DNA of 64,000 nt, taken from contig NC_008825.1 in the NCBI RefSeq assembly GCF_000015725.1, positions 868,001-932,000 of the forward strand, in the 5' to 3' direction. Made by a program: the position numbers and the translations under genes. The notes beneath the pieces were generated by a model. The model searched no databases. It was not told the DNA's origin and was given only the letters and a program-made list of their open reading frames with translations. Positions 12,815-22,266 of this stretch are shown piece after piece; positions within the stretch are counted from its first letter, which is position 1; each line of letters starts with the position of its first letter. The DNA is from Methylibium petroleiphilum PM1 (GTDB taxonomy: Bacteria > Pseudomonadota > Gammaproteobacteria > Burkholderiales > Burkholderiaceae_C).

Positions 12815-13564
12815 TTGACGAGCCGTGAAGAGCTGGAAAACTACCTGTCCACGCTGCTCGAACTCGAGCGGTTCAAGGATTATGGGCCGAACGGTTTGCA
12901 GGTCGAGGGCAAGCCGGAGATCCGCAAGATCGTCTCCGGCGTCACCGCCAGCCTGGCCTTCATCGAGGCAGCGGCCGCGGCCGGGGCCGATGCGGTGCTG
13001 GTGCACCACGGGCTGTTCTGGCGCGGTCAGGACGGCCGGCTCAACGGCTGGCTGAAGAAGCGGGTGGCAGCCTTGCTGGGCCCGGACATCAACCTGTTCG
13101 CCTACCACCTGCCGCTCGACGCCCATCCGGAGCACGGCAACAACGCCCAGCTCGGGGCCAAGCTCAAGTTCGTCAGCGAAGGCCGCTTCGGCGAGCAGCA
13201 GCTCGGCTTCGTCGGCCGGCCGCCCCAGCCGCTGACCGGCGCGGCGCTGTCGGCGCTGGTCCAGTTCCGGCTCGGGCGCGCGCCGACCGTGGTCGAGGGC
13301 GATGGCCGGCCGATCCGCCGCGTGGCCTGGTGCACCGGCGGTGCTCAGGGCCATTTCGAGGCGGCGATCGCGGCCGGTGCCGATGCCTACCTGACCGGCG
13401 AGATCTCCGAGCCGCAGGCCCACATCGCGCGCGAGACCGGTGTGGCGTTCTATGCCTGCGGCCACCATGCGACCGAGCGCTTCGGTGCCCCCGCGCTCGG
13501 TGCCCACGTGGCGCAGCTGTTCGACCTCGAGCACGAGTTCATCGACATCGACAACCCGGCGTGA
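12815..13564 (+). CDS. NIF3-like dinuclear metal-centre protein (YbgI family)
   Basis: 249-residue hexamer-forming protein of the NIF3/YbgI family. Its biochemical role is not settled; a GTP cyclohydrolase I type 2-like activity has been proposed for some members. Metal-binding stretches are V-L-V-H-H-G-L-F-W near residue 67 and Y-A-C-G-H-H-A-T-E-R-F-G near residue 215. The TTG start is supported by the GGGAGAGAAGAA purine tract directly upstream; no in-frame ATG fits. It is divergent from the protease, with only 12 bp between the start codons. Confidence 0.88.
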   Translation: MTSREELENYLSTLLELERFKDYGPNGLQVEGKPEIRKIVSGVTASLAFIEAAAAAGADAVLVHHGLFWRGQDGRLNGWLKKRVAALLGPDINLFAYHLPLDAHPEHGNNAQLGAKLKFVSEGRFGEQQLGFVGRPPQPLTGAALSALVQFRLGRAPTVVEGDGRPIRRVAWCTGGAQGHFEAAIAAGADAYLTGEISEPQAHIARETGVAFYACGHHATERFGAPALGAHVAQLFDLEHEFIDIDNPA

Positions 13565-13575
13565 GCCCGTCCCGC

Positions 13576-14589
13576 ATGCAGCTGCCGCTGGCGATCACGA
13601 TGGGCGATGCCTGCGGCATCGGCCCGGAGATCATCGCGTCGGCCTTCCTGCGCGATGCGCTGCCGGGTGGCTTCGCGGTTGGCGATGTCGAGGTGCTGCG
13701 GCGCGCCGCGGCCCTGGTCTCGGCGTCGGACCACGCCCTGCTGCCGGTGGCCCGGATCGAGCGTCCGGCCGACGTGGCCGGCGTGCCGCCGCGCTGCCTG
13801 CCGGTGCTGGTGCCGCCGGGGCTGCCGGCCGGCCTGGCGGCGCGACCCTTCGGCCGCGTCGACGCTGCGGCGGGTGCGGCCGCCGCGGTCTGCATCCGGC
13901 ACGCCGTGGCGCTGGCGCAGGCCGGCGAGGTGGCGGCGATCGTCACCGCGCCGATCCACAAGGAGGCGCTGGCCGCCGCCGGCGAGCCCTACCCGGGGCA
14001 CACCGAGCTGCTGCAGGCCGAGGCCGGCGCCGGGCCGGTGCGCATGATGCTCGCGAACGACGAACTCAAGACCGTGCTGGTCAGCATCCACGTCTCGCTG
14101 CGCCGGGCGATCGACGCCGTGAGCACGGCGTCGGTGCTCGAGACGCTGCGCATCGCGCACGCCGCAGCGCGGCGCTGGGGCCAGGCCGCGCCGCGCATCG
14201 CCGTGGCCGGACTCAACCCGCACGCGGGCGAGGGTGGCCTGTTCGGCGACGAGGAACTGCGCGTCATCGCGCCGGCCATCGAGGCGGCGTGCCGCGAGGG
14301 CATCGACGCGCGCGGGCCGTTCGCACCCGACACCGTGTTCATGCGCGCCCGCCACACGGTCGACCACCCGGGCGAGTTCGACATCGTGGTGGCGATGTAC
14401 CACGACCAAGGGCTGATCCCGGTGAAGTACCTCGGGGTCGAGCGCGGCGTCAACGTGACGCTGGGACTGCCCTTCGTGCGCACCAGCCCCGATCACGGCA
14501 CCGCGTTCGATCGGGTCGGCAGTGGCCGCGCCGACCCGTCCAGCCTGATCGCCGCCGGCCAGATGGCGCGCCGCCTCGCGGCTGGCTGA
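13576..14589 (+). CDS. pdxA: 4-hydroxythreonine-4-phosphate dehydrogenase
   Basis: NAD-dependent, metal-requiring enzyme of the DXP-dependent pyridoxal phosphate pathway. It is 337 residues. Seen are I-T-M-G-D-A-C-G-I-G-P-E-I at the N terminus, the metal histidines in P-G-H-T-E-L-L, and C-terminal Y-H-D-Q-G-L-I-P-V-K and R-T-S-P-D-H-G-T-A. An alternative GTG start at 13561 would overlap the NIF3 stop (GTGA) and add five residues. It converges on the DUF1631 gene with a 12-bp gap. Confidence 0.95.
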   Translation: MQLPLAITMGDACGIGPEIIASAFLRDALPGGFAVGDVEVLRRAAALVSASDHALLPVARIERPADVAGVPPRCLPVLVPPGLPAGLAARPFGRVDAAAGAAAAVCIRHAVALAQAGEVAAIVTAPIHKEALAAAGEPYPGHTELLQAEAGAGPVRMMLANDELKTVLVSIHVSLRRAIDAVSTASVLETLRIAHAAARRWGQAAPRIAVAGLNPHAGEGGLFGDEELRVIAPAIEAACREGIDARGPFAPDTVFMRARHTVDHPGEFDIVVAMYHDQGLIPVKYLGVERGVNVTLGLPFVRTSPDHGTAFDRVGSGRADPSSLIAAGQMARRLAAG

Positions 14590-14601
14590 CCGCCGGGCGC
14601 C

Positions 14602-17274
14602 TCAGAGACGGCTGCTGGTCGCCGTGCTGCGCGGGGCCGCACCGCCCAGCTGCGCCAGCTGCTTGCGGGCACGCGCCGTCGCGCGCTCGATCAGCTCGGC
14701 CTGTTCGAAGGCGCGGAAGCGCTCGGTGTCGCACATGCGGGTGAGCATGCGCGAGGTCATCGAGATCGTCTTCTGGTGGGCCTTGCCGTGGGTGAACACG
14801 AAGAAGGCCCGGCCCGGGCTGATCCAGTTCAGGCGCACGCGCTGCCAGCGGCCCTCCACGTGCATGCGGTAGGCGATGCCGGTCTGCAGGTGGTGGATCA
14901 GCTGCGGGCCGTGCGTCGGCTCGGCGGGCTCGGGCGCCAGGGCCTCCAGCACCACATCGACCTCGCCGGCCTCCGCCTCGGCGGACGGACCGCCCTCGCC
15001 GAGGTCGATGTCCACCTGGCCGTCCCAGTCGACTGCGTTCTCGTCGACCAGGCCGATCTTCTCGGCCTCCTCGGCCGAGAAGGTCAGCGGCGCGGCATGT
15101 TCCTGCGGCGGCGGCAGTTCGGCATGCGCGCTCGGCGCGAGCTCGTCGGCGGTGGGGATCGAGACCTTCTCGACCTGGTCGAGGTAGTGCTTGAGCTGGC
15201 GCTGCTCGAAGTCTGTCGGCGGCGCGGTCTTCAGCGACGCGGCGTGCTCGGGCAGCAGCTTGCCGAAGAAGTCCTTCTTGGCGGGCTCCGGCCAGCGGAT
15301 CAGCTCCAGGCCCTCGTTGAGGTCCTTCATCAGCTGCGGCAGTGCCATCAGGAAATGCTTGCGCAGCTGCGGCTCGCCCTTGGGCTGCACGCTGAGCGCC
15401 AGCTCGCGCGCTGCGCGGTTGGCGCGCTGCGCCAGCTCTGGCGAACCGAACGGGCCGGCCGCCTGCACCTGCACCTGGCTCCACACCTGCGCTAGGAAGT
15501 CGCGCACGAAGCCGGGCAGGGCAACCGGCTCCAGGTGCGACTTGAGCTCGCGCATGTAGCGCTGCTGGATGCGCAGCTGCGTTTCCTTGTTGTCGAGCAG
15601 CGTGGCGGCCGTCGCATGCGTGCCGACATCGCGCGCGCTCTGCTCCTGCACCAGCGCCTCGATCGCCTGCAGCTTGGACTCGTACAGGTCCATCTGGTCG
15701 AAGTCGCCCTCGACGATCTCCTGCACCAGCGCGCGCACGCGCTCGATGAAGTCCTTGCCGGGGCCCTGGTCGAGGTCCTCGTAGGCCGCCGCCAGCGAGG
15801 CGATGCGGTTCACGAAACGCCGCACCGGGTGGCGCCGCGAGCTGAAGAAGCCCACGTCCTTCAGCGCCGCGCGCAGTACCGGCAGCTGCAGCCGAGCGAT
15901 CTGGCGCGCCATCTGCGGCGGCACCTTGCTGTCCGACAGCACCTGGTCGAACAGTGCGCCGACCACGTCGATCACCATGTGGTCGAGCGTGCCGGACGAG
16001 GCCCGCATCAGCTCGTCGCGGTGCTGGCGGATCACGTTCACCGCCATCAGGCCGGCCAGCGGCGTGATGCCGGAGGGCCCCGAGACGCCGGACAAGGGGC
16101 CGGGGCGCGAACTGCCGGCGGGGAGGGTGCCCCCCCGTGGGTCGGCGCCGAGGCCGGCCGTCTCGCCGGCCGTGGCGTTCACGACCACCAGGCGGCGCAG
16201 GATGTCGAGCATCTGCGCATCGTTGTTGTAGGCCGTGCCCGACGAACGCTCGGACGATGCGCCCGGGCCGGTGGCGCGGCCGCCGGCCCCCGAGCCCGAT
16301 CCGCCGCCGGAGCCGCCGCTCGGCATGCCCGATCCGCCGCCGGGGCTTCCGTAGCCGCTCCCGGTGCCGCCGTAGCCGCGGCTGCCGGTGCTGCTCCCCG
16401 ACCGGCTGCTGCCGAATCCGGACGGCGCGCCCGGTCCGGACGGCAGGCCCAGCGCGCCGGCCCCCGAGGCCGCCTGCAGCGCCTGGGGCAGCGCGATGCC
16501 GAACAGCGTCTGCAGCATCTGCTCGGCCTGGACCAGGTCGCGCGCCGAGGCCTGGAAGGCCGAGCCATGGAAGCCCGAGGTCTGGTAGCCGGAGTTCTCG
16601 CGCAGCACCTCGCGCGGCAGGTCGTTGCCGGGGCCCTGCACCGTCTTCACGGTCAGGCCGATCGGGCTGACGCCGCGCGCCTGCAGGTCGGCGATGATGC
16701 CGGCGTAGCAGGCCCGCATCGCCGTGGCCAGCGAGCGGCCGAACTCGGTGGCGAGCAGCCGGTGCGAGGCCGGATCGTCGTTCACGGCGTGGATCGCGCG
16801 GCGCAGCGCACGGCCGATGATCTCGGGGCGCAGCGGGTTGCGATCGGGGTCGGGTTCGCCGTGGCGCAGCAGGGCGGCCATGTAGCCGTCGAGCTCGCGC
16901 ATCTCCCATTCGCACTCGTGCACGATCTGCATGCTCAGGCGCTCGGCCGAGACGCGCTCGTCCACCTCGTCGTCGCCGACCAGGCTCAGCGACTCCCACG
17001 AGGTGGTGGCCAGCGAGCGGGTCGAGCTGCGCGGCTCGGCGGCCTCGAGCACGCGGTCACGTAGGCCGGCGCTGAAGACCAGGGTGAAGTCGGGCAGCTT
17101 GCGGCGCAGGTCGAACTGCGTGCTCGCCATCAGCTGGCGGGTCGTGATGCTCGCGAACGAGGCCGACTGCGACGCGAGCGTCTCCACCAGTCGTTCGGCG
17201 GCGGCCGTGACGGTGGCCTGGATGCGCAGGCATGCCGCGTTCAATGCGGCCTGGACGTTGGGGGCGGCGTTCAC
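14602..17274 (-). CDS. DUF1631 family protein with Gly/Ser-rich linker
   Basis: 890-residue protein matching the DUF1631 family of unknown function, common in beta- and gammaproteobacteria. No signal peptide is seen. The N-terminal helical region (1-260) is separated from the rest by a striking low-complexity linker, about residues 268-345, made almost wholly of G, S, P, A and R. The C-terminal part has an acidic stretch, then a Y-R-M-H-V-E-G-R-W-Q-R-V-R-L-N-W-I-S-P-G-R-A-type segment that resembles a PilZ-like beta-barrel, which is only a suggestion. The GTG start was taken from the conserved-looking N-A-A-P-N-V-Q beginning. It lies between pdxA and mscL and has no obvious partner. Confidence 0.8.
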   Translation of the reverse strand: MNAAPNVQAALNAACLRIQATVTAAAERLVETLASQSASFASITTRQLMASTQFDLRRKLPDFTLVFSAGLRDRVLEAAEPRSSTRSLATTSWESLSLVGDDEVDERVSAERLSMQIVHECEWEMRELDGYMAALLRHGEPDPDRNPLRPEIIGRALRRAIHAVNDDPASHRLLATEFGRSLATAMRACYAGIIADLQARGVSPIGLTVKTVQGPGNDLPREVLRENSGYQTSGFHGSAFQASARDLVQAEQMLQTLFGIALPQALQAASGAGALGLPSGPGAPSGFGSSRSGSSTGSRGYGGTGSGYGSPGGGSGMPSGGSGGGSGSGAGGRATGPGASSERSSGTAYNNDAQMLDILRRLVVVNATAGETAGLGADPRGGTLPAGSSRPGPLSGVSGPSGITPLAGLMAVNVIRQHRDELMRASSGTLDHMVIDVVGALFDQVLSDSKVPPQMARQIARLQLPVLRAALKDVGFFSSRRHPVRRFVNRIASLAAAYEDLDQGPGKDFIERVRALVQEIVEGDFDQMDLYESKLQAIEALVQEQSARDVGTHATAATLLDNKETQLRIQQRYMRELKSHLEPVALPGFVRDFLAQVWSQVQVQAAGPFGSPELAQRANRAARELALSVQPKGEPQLRKHFLMALPQLMKDLNEGLELIRWPEPAKKDFFGKLLPEHAASLKTAPPTDFEQRQLKHYLDQVEKVSIPTADELAPSAHAELPPPQEHAAPLTFSAEEAEKIGLVDENAVDWDGQVDIDLGEGGPSAEAEAGEVDVVLEALAPEPAEPTHGPQLIHHLQTGIAYRMHVEGRWQRVRLNWISPGRAFFVFTHGKAHQKTISMTSRMLTRMCDTERFRAFEQAELIERATARARKQLAQLGGAAPRSTATSSRL

Positions 17275-17329
17275 AGGGTCGGCAAGGAGGCGGGCGGGCC
17301 GGTGCCCCGGCAGCGCGCCCGCAGGCGGG

Positions 17330-17743
17330 TCACTTCTTCAGGGCATCGCGGATCTCGCGCAACAGCACGATGTCCTCGGCGGGGGGCGCAGGCGGGGCGG
17401 CCGGTTCGTCCTTCTTCAGTCGGTTGATCTGCTTGATCATCAGGAAAATGATGAAGGCGAGGATCGCGAAGTTCAGCGCCACCGTGATGAAGTTGCCATA
17501 GGCGAAGACCGCGCCGGCCTTCTTGGCCTCCGCGAGCGGCAGTCCGGCGGCCTGCCCCGCCAGTCCGACGTAGTAATTCGAGAAGTCGAGGCCGCCGAAC
17601 AGCTTGCTGACGATCGGCATGATCAGGTCGCCGACGATCGAGTCGACGATCTTGCCGAAGGCGCCGCCGATGATCACGCCAACGGCCAGGTCGATCACAT
17701 TGCCCTTGACGGCAAACTCCTTGAACTCGCTGAAGAACGACAT
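17330..17743 (-). CDS. mscL: large-conductance mechanosensitive channel
   Basis: 137-residue inner-membrane channel that opens under hypo-osmotic tension; E. coli MscL is 136 residues. Visible are the amphipathic N terminus [12 protein letters not shown]1 with the pore-lining [22 protein letters not shown]2 with F-L-M-I-K-Q-I-N, and the cytoplasmic C-terminal helix (E-I-R-D-A-L-K-K). A good AGGAGG-like site lies upstream. It is divergent from petA across a 207-bp intergenic region. Confidence 0.97.
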   Translation of the reverse strand: MSFFSEFKEFAVKGNVIDLAVGVIIGGAFGKIVDSIVGDLIMPIVSKLFGGLDFSNYYVGLAGQAAGLPLAEAKKAGAVFAYGNFITVALNFAILAFIIFLMIKQINRLKKDEPAAPPAPPAEDIVLLREIRDALKK

Positions 17744-17902
17744 GCACAGCCTCCTGAAGGTAGTAATGATGGTCGACCGGGGTGTCCGGCGCCTGTCGTG
17801 AGCGAGTATTCCCGAGGTTTGCGGCAAGTCAAGCCGAGCTGGCGCACGGCTTGCTGGAATCTTCGATGCCGATCCGGCCTCGGAACGGTGCGGTCTGTCG
17901 AT

Positions 17903-17908
17903 TAGAAT
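17903..17908 (+). promoter_or_regulatory. candidate -10 element for petABC
   Basis: TAGAAT in an AT-rich pocket about 40 bp upstream of the petA start codon, inside the petA-mscL divergent region. No good -35 hexamer was found at the expected spacing, so the assignment rests on the hexamer and position only. Confidence 0.35.
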
Positions 17909-17950
17909 CGATGGTTGTTCAAGAATCAAAGCGCTAGCCCAAGGAATTCC

Positions 17951-18550
17951 ATGAGTGAGCAGCAAGTCGATCACAGCAAGCGGACCTGGCTGATCGCCTC
18001 GTCCTGCGCCGGCGCCGTCGGCGGCATCGCGACCGCGGTGCCCTTCGTCTCCACCTTCCAGCCGTCGGAGCGCGCCCGCGCCGCCGGCGCGGCGGTGGAG
18101 GCCGACATCAGCGCGCTCAAGCCGGGCGAGAAGATGACGGTCGAGTGGCGCGGCAAGCCGGTCTGGATCCTGCGCCGCACGCCGGAACAGCTGGAGTCGC
18201 TGAAGAAGACAGACGCGCTGGTGGCCGACCCGAAGTCCGAGCGCAAGCCGGCCGAGGTCACGCCGATGGAGACCACCCGCAACGAGTGGCGCTCGATCAA
18301 GCCGGAGATCCTGGTCGTCGTCGGCATCTGCTCGCATCTGGGCTGTTCGCCGTCGGATCGCCTGGTGGCCGGTCCGCAACCCTCGCTGCCGGACGACTGG
18401 CAGGGTGGTTTCCTCTGCCCCTGTCACGGCTCGACCTTCGACATGGCCGGGCGGGTGTTCAAGAACAAGCCGGCGCCGGACAACCTCGAGGTGCCCCCCT
18501 ACACCTTCCTGACCGACAGCAAGCTGCTGATCGGCGAGGCCAAGGCCTGA
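17951..18550 (+). CDS. petA: ubiquinol-cytochrome c reductase, Rieske iron-sulfur subunit
   Basis: 199-residue 2Fe-2S protein of the bc1 complex, anchored by an N-terminal helix and facing the periplasm. Cluster boxes are C127-S-H129-L-G-C132 and C156-P-C158-H159-G-S. The N terminus reads S-K-R-T-W-L-I before the hydrophobic stretch, where most bacterial Rieske proteins carry a twin-arginine motif; here it is Lys-Arg. Helical insert residues are ordinary. It is first of the petABC operon, with 16 bp to petB. Confidence 0.96.
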   Translation: MSEQQVDHSKRTWLIASSCAGAVGGIATAVPFVSTFQPSERARAAGAAVEADISALKPGEKMTVEWRGKPVWILRRTPEQLESLKKTDALVADPKSERKPAEVTPMETTRNEWRSIKPEILVVVGICSHLGCSPSDRLVAGPQPSLPDDWQGGFLCPCHGSTFDMAGRVFKNKPAPDNLEVPPYTFLTDSKLLIGEAKA

Positions 18551-18566
18551 GCAGCACGAGGACACC

Positions 18567-19967
18567 ATGGCCGAATTCAAGACCGCCCCTGCCGACGCGC
18601 CCGTGGCGCAGAAGCTGATGACCTGGGTCGACAACCGCTTCCCGGCGACCAAGCTCTACAAAGAGCATCTTTCCGAGTACTACGCGCCGAAGAACTTCAA
18701 CTTCTGGTACTTCTTCGGTTCGCTGGCGATGCTGGTGCTGGTGATCCAGATCGTCACCGGCATCTTCCTGGTGATGAACTACAAGCCCGACGCCAGCCTG
18801 GCCTTCGCGTCGGTCGAGTACATCATGCGCGACGTGCCCTGGGGCTGGCTGGTGCGCTACATGCACTCCACCGGTGCCTCGGCCTTCTTCGTCGTGGTCT
18901 ACCTGCACATGTTCCGCGGCCTCATGTACGGCAGCTACCGCAAGCCGCGCGAGCTGGTGTGGATCTTCGGCTGCGCGATCTTCCTGTGCCTGATGGCCGA
19001 GGCCTTCATGGGCTACCTGCTGCCCTGGGGCCAGATGTCGTACTGGGGCGCCCAGGTGATCGTCAACCTGTTCGCCGCCGTGCCCTTCGTCGGCCCGGAC
19101 CTGGCGCTGCTGATCCGCGGCGACTACGTGGTGAGCGACGCCACGCTGAATCGCTTCTTCAGCTTCCACGTCATCGCGGTGCCGCTGGTGCTGCTGGGCC
19201 TGGTGGCCGCGCACATCATCGCGCTGCACGAGGTCGGCTCGAACAACCCCGACGGCGTGGAGATCAAGCAGAAGAAGTGGCCGAACGGCACGCCGATGGA
19301 CGGCATCCCCTTCCATCCGTACTACACGGTGCACGACATCCTGGGCGTCAGCGTGTTCCTGATGATCTTCAGCGCGATCATCTTCTTCGCGCCCGAGTTC
19401 GGCGGCTACTTCCTCGAGTACAACAACTTCATCCCGGCCGACCCCCTGAAGACCCCGGCGCACATCGCCCCGGTGTGGTACTTCACGCCCTACTACTCGA
19501 TGCTGCGCGCGACCACCGACTTCATGGTCAACGTGCTCGCGGTGCTGATCGCCGCCGGCGCGGTGCTGGCGGTGCTCAAGGGCAAGTTCGGCGGCGGCGC
19601 GAAGATCGCCGTGCTGGTCGGCGGGCTCGTCGCGATCGCGCTGCTGAAGACCTTCGACGCCAAGTTCTGGGGCGTGGTCGTGATGGGCGGTGCGGTCGTG
19701 ATCCTGTTCTTCCTGCCCTGGCTGGACCACAGCCCGGTCAAGTCGATCCGCTACCGCCCGGACTGGCACAAGTACGTCTACGGCCTGTTCGTGCTGTTCT
19801 TCTTCGTCCTCGGCTACCTGGGCATCCAGGCGCCGACCGACATCGGCACGCTGGTTTCGCAGATCGGCACGCTGTTCTACTTCGGCTTCTTCCTGCTGAT
19901 GCCGTGGTGGAGCCAACTCGGCACGTTCAAGCCGGTGCCCGATCGCGTGACCTTCGCCGCCCACTGA
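18567..19967 (+). CDS. petB: ubiquinol-cytochrome c reductase, cytochrome b subunit
   Basis: 466-residue membrane subunit holding hemes bL and bH and the Qo/Qi quinone sites. Seen are W-N-F-like early helices, the heme-ligand region [24 protein letters not shown], and the P-x-x-Y-type Qo segment ([15 protein letters not shown]). The C terminus is somewhat longer than the minimal about 400-residue form and carries extra hydrophobic segments, as in other betaproteobacteria. It is the middle gene of petABC. Confidence 0.96.
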   Translation: MAEFKTAPADAPVAQKLMTWVDNRFPATKLYKEHLSEYYAPKNFNFWYFFGSLAMLVLVIQIVTGIFLVMNYKPDASLAFASVEYIMRDVPWGWLVRYMHSTGASAFFVVVYLHMFRGLMYGSYRKPRELVWIFGCAIFLCLMAEAFMGYLLPWGQMSYWGAQVIVNLFAAVPFVGPDLALLIRGDYVVSDATLNRFFSFHVIAVPLVLLGLVAAHIIALHEVGSNNPDGVEIKQKKWPNGTPMDGIPFHPYYTVHDILGVSVFLMIFSAIIFFAPEFGGYFLEYNNFIPADPLKTPAHIAPVWYFTPYYSMLRATTDFMVNVLAVLIAAGAVLAVLKGKFGGGAKIAVLVGGLVAIALLKTFDAKFWGVVVMGGAVVILFFLPWLDHSPVKSIRYRPDWHKYVYGLFVLFFFVLGYLGIQAPTDIGTLVSQIGTLFYFGFFLLMPWWSQLGTFKPVPDRVTFAAH

Positions 19968-19987
19968 GCCTGCAGGAGCCCGAGAAC

Positions 19988-20755
19988 ATGAAGAAGCTGA
20001 TCGCCCTGCTGCTGGCCGCATGTGCCTTTGCCGGCACGGCCCGCGCGTCCGAAGGCGGCATCGCCTGGGACAAGTTCCCCCAGAACAAGATGACCGACGT
20101 GGCGTCGCTGCAGCATGGCGCCAAGCTGTTCGTCAACTACTGCCTCAACTGCCACTCGGCCGCCTACATGCGCTACAACCGGCTGCAGGAGATCGGCCTG
20201 AGCGAAGCGCAGATCAAGGGCAACCTGCTGTTCGCGACCGACAAGGTCGGCGAGACGATGAAGGTCGCACTCGATCCCAAGCACGCCAAGGAATGGTTCG
20301 GCGGCGTGCCGCCCGATCTGACCGTGATCGCGCGGTCGCGGGCCGGTGCGGGTGGATCGGGTGCCGACTACCTGTACACCTACCTGCGCAGCTACTACCG
20401 CGACGACACCAAGGCCACCGGCTGGAACAACATGGTCTTCCCGAGCGTCGGCATGCCGCACGTGCTGTGGGAACTGCAGGGACAGCGGACCGCGAAGTTC
20501 GTCGAGGAAGCCGATCCGCACGACGCCAGCAAGAAGCTGCACCGCTTCGCCGGCTACGAGCAGCTGACCCCGGGCACGCTGAGCCCGCTGGCCTACGACG
20601 ACGCCGTCGGCGACCTGGTGGCCTACCTGCAATGGATGGGTGAGCCGGCGCAGAACCAGCGCAAGCGACTCGGCGTGTGGGTGCTGCTGTTCCTCGGCGT
20701 GTTCACCATCATCGCCTGGCGGCTGAATGCGGCCTACTGGAAAGATGTGAAGTAA
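19988..20755 (+). CDS. petC: ubiquinol-cytochrome c reductase, cytochrome c1 subunit
   Basis: 255-residue periplasmic cytochrome held by a C-terminal transmembrane helix (about 228-246). A Sec signal peptide (M-K-K-L-I-A-L-L-L-A-A-C-A-F-A-G-T-A-R-A) is cleaved before S-E-G-G. The heme c motif is C52-L-N-C55-H56; the likely Met ligand is in the S-V-G-M-P-H region. It ends the petABC operon and is followed by a strong intrinsic terminator before sspA. Confidence 0.96.
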   Translation: MKKLIALLLAACAFAGTARASEGGIAWDKFPQNKMTDVASLQHGAKLFVNYCLNCHSAAYMRYNRLQEIGLSEAQIKGNLLFATDKVGETMKVALDPKHAKEWFGGVPPDLTVIARSRAGAGGSGADYLYTYLRSYYRDDTKATGWNNMVFPSVGMPHVLWELQGQRTAKFVEEADPHDASKKLHRFAGYEQLTPGTLSPLAYDDAVGDLVAYLQWMGEPAQNQRKRLGVWVLLFLGVFTIIAWRLNAAYWKDVK

Positions 20756-20806
20756 GTGACCCGCAGGCCGGGGCGCAGCAGGCGCCCACCGGTCTGAGAC
20801 GGCGTG

Positions 20807-20848
20807 AGCGGAGCGGGATGCATGCATCCGCTCCGCTTGCGTTTTTTC
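20807..20848 (+). terminator. intrinsic terminator after petC
   Basis: Stem AGCGGAGCG/CGCTCCGCT enclosing a self-complementary core (GATGCATGCATC), followed after two bases by GTTTTTT. This is the clearest Rho-independent terminator in the window. It separates petABC from sspA, which begins 35 bp further on. Confidence 0.85.
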
Positions 20849-20882
20849 TGATGGCCCCCGAAGAACCTAGGAGCCCGCCGCC

Positions 20883-21497
20883 ATGATGGTGCTTTACTCC
20901 GGAACGACCGACCCCTACTCGCACCGCTGCCGTTTCGTGCTGTTCGAGAAGGGCATGGATTTCGAGATCCGCGATGTCGACCTGTTCGCGAAACCCGAAG
21001 ACATCGCGCTGATGAACCCGTACAACGAGGTGCCCATCCTCGTCGAACGCGACCTCATCCTGTACGAGTCGCACATCATCAACGAGTACATCGACGAGCG
21101 CTTCCCGCACCCGCAGCTGATGCCGGGCGACCCGGTGGCGCGTGCGCGCGTGCGGCTGTTCCTGTTCAATTTCGAGAAGGAACTGTTCGCGCACGTGAAC
21201 CTGCTCGAAGGCCGCAGCGGCGTGAAGGCCACCGACAAGCAGCTCGAGAAGGCGCGCAGCCAGATCCGCGATCGCCTCACGCAGCTCGCGCCGATCTTCC
21301 TGAAGAACAAGTACATGCTCGGCGACGACTTCTCGATGCTCGACGTCGCGATCGCGCCGCTGCTGTGGCGCCTGGACTACTACGCGATCGACCTGTCGAA
21401 GAACGCGCTGCCGCTGCTGAAGTACGCCGAGCGCATCTTCTCGCGCCCGGCCTACATCGAGGCGCTGACGCCGTCCGAGAAGGTGATGCGCAAGTAG
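20883..21497 (+). CDS. sspA: stringent starvation protein A (GST-like)
   Basis: 204-residue RNA polymerase-associated protein with a glutathione S-transferase fold. E. coli SspA promotes transcription of stress genes. Seen are the thioredoxin-like N domain (V-L-Y-S-G-T-T-D-P-Y-S-H-R-C-R-F-V-L), N-E-V-P-I-L-V, Y-E-S-H-I-I-N-E-Y-I-D, and the helical C domain. Two adjacent ATG codons (20883, 20886) could serve as start. sspB follows, the canonical pair. Confidence 0.95.
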   Translation: MMVLYSGTTDPYSHRCRFVLFEKGMDFEIRDVDLFAKPEDIALMNPYNEVPILVERDLILYESHIINEYIDERFPHPQLMPGDPVARARVRLFLFNFEKELFAHVNLLEGRSGVKATDKQLEKARSQIRDRLTQLAPIFLKNKYMLGDDFSMLDVAIAPLLWRLDYYAIDLSKNALPLLKYAERIFSRPAYIEALTPSEKVMRK

Positions 21498-21523
21498 GTC
21501 GCGCGGCAGGCAGGAGCGCCACG

Positions 21524-22060
21524 ATGACGATCCCCGTCACGCCGGACACGCAGGGCGCCTCGACGCGCCCCTACCTGATCCGCGCGCTGCACGACTGGTG
21601 CACCGACAACGGCTTCACGCCCTATCTCGCGGTGTACGTGGACGGCTCGGTGCAGGTACCGGCCGAGTACGTCAAGAACAACGAGATCGTGCTGAACGCC
21701 AGCTTCGAGGCCACCAGCAGCCTGCAGCTCGGCAACGACTTCATCAGCTTCAAGGCGCGCTTCGGCGGCACCGCCCGCGAGATCGTCGTGCCGATCGACC
21801 ACGTGATCGCCATCTACGCGCGCGAGAACGGGCAGGGCATGGCCTTTCCCGCGCCGCCGGTTGGCGCAGAGCCCCCGCCCGCCGAGGGCAACAGCAGTGC
21901 TGCGGAGGCCGCGGCCGCGCCCCGCGGCCTCCGGCTGGCCGAGACGCCGGCCGCCGATCCGTCGCCCGGGGACGAGGGCGCACGCGCGGCCGACGAAGAC
22001 GAGCCCACGCCGCCCGAGCCGCCCGGTAGCGGCCGTCCCTCGCTCAAGCGCGTCAAGTAA
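21524..22060 (+). CDS. sspB: stringent starvation protein B, ClpXP adaptor
   Basis: 178-residue adaptor that brings ssrA-tagged proteins to ClpXP. The N-terminal substrate-binding domain (S-T-R-P-Y-L-I-R-A-L-H-D-W-C-T-D-N-G-F-T) is followed by an acidic, Pro/Ala-rich flexible linker. The extreme C terminus R-P-S-L-K-R-V-K matches the ClpX-binding XB tail, so the protein looks functional. It lies 26 bp after sspA. Confidence 0.95.
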   Translation: MTIPVTPDTQGASTRPYLIRALHDWCTDNGFTPYLAVYVDGSVQVPAEYVKNNEIVLNASFEATSSLQLGNDFISFKARFGGTAREIVVPIDHVIAIYARENGQGMAFPAPPVGAEPPPAEGNSSAAEAAAAPRGLRLAETPAADPSPGDEGARAADEDEPTPPEPPGSGRPSLKRVK

Positions 22061-22114
22061 ACGTAGCGCCGGCCGCCGACGGCGGCGCAGTGCGCGCCGC
22101 CCGGGCACCCCTCC

Positions 22115-22120
22115 TACAAT
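22115..22120 (+). promoter_or_regulatory. -10 element of the tRNA-Thr gene
   Basis: TACAAT, 11 bp before the first tRNA base, in a GC-rich discriminator context (CCCCACGGC) as is usual for stable RNA promoters. No clear -35 hexamer is visible. Confidence 0.5.
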
Positions 22121-22131
22121 CCCCACGGCAC

Positions 22132-22207
22132 GCCGGCTTAGCTCAGTTGGTAGAGCACCCGCCTTGTAAGCGGAAGGTCTTCGGTTCGATTCCGAAAGCC
22201 GGCACCA
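22132..22207 (+). tRNA. tRNA-Thr (anticodon TGT)
   Basis: 76 nt including the encoded CCA. The acceptor stem is GCCGGCT/AGCCGGC, the D arm GCTC/GAGC, the anticodon loop CTTGTAA with anticodon TGT, and the T stem TTCGG/CCGAA with loop TTCGATT. The outermost anticodon-stem pair (27-43) is C-A rather than a Watson-Crick pair. The 3' 20 nt recur in degenerate form at 24290-24309, marking this gene as an integration target. Confidence 0.97.
22188..22207 (+). repeat. att-like repeat, tRNA copy
   Basis: GATTCCGAAAGCCGGCACCA, from the T loop to the CCA end of tRNA-Thr. It matches 24290-24309 at 17 of 20 positions; all three differences are C to T in the distal copy. This part of a tRNA gene is a classic tyrosine-recombinase crossover site. 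Confidence 0.6.
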
Positions 22208-22266
22208 TTTGAATCGATGTTCGCGCACAAGCGGCAAATTGTGTTTGTGCGATCTCGGGTTGAGCA

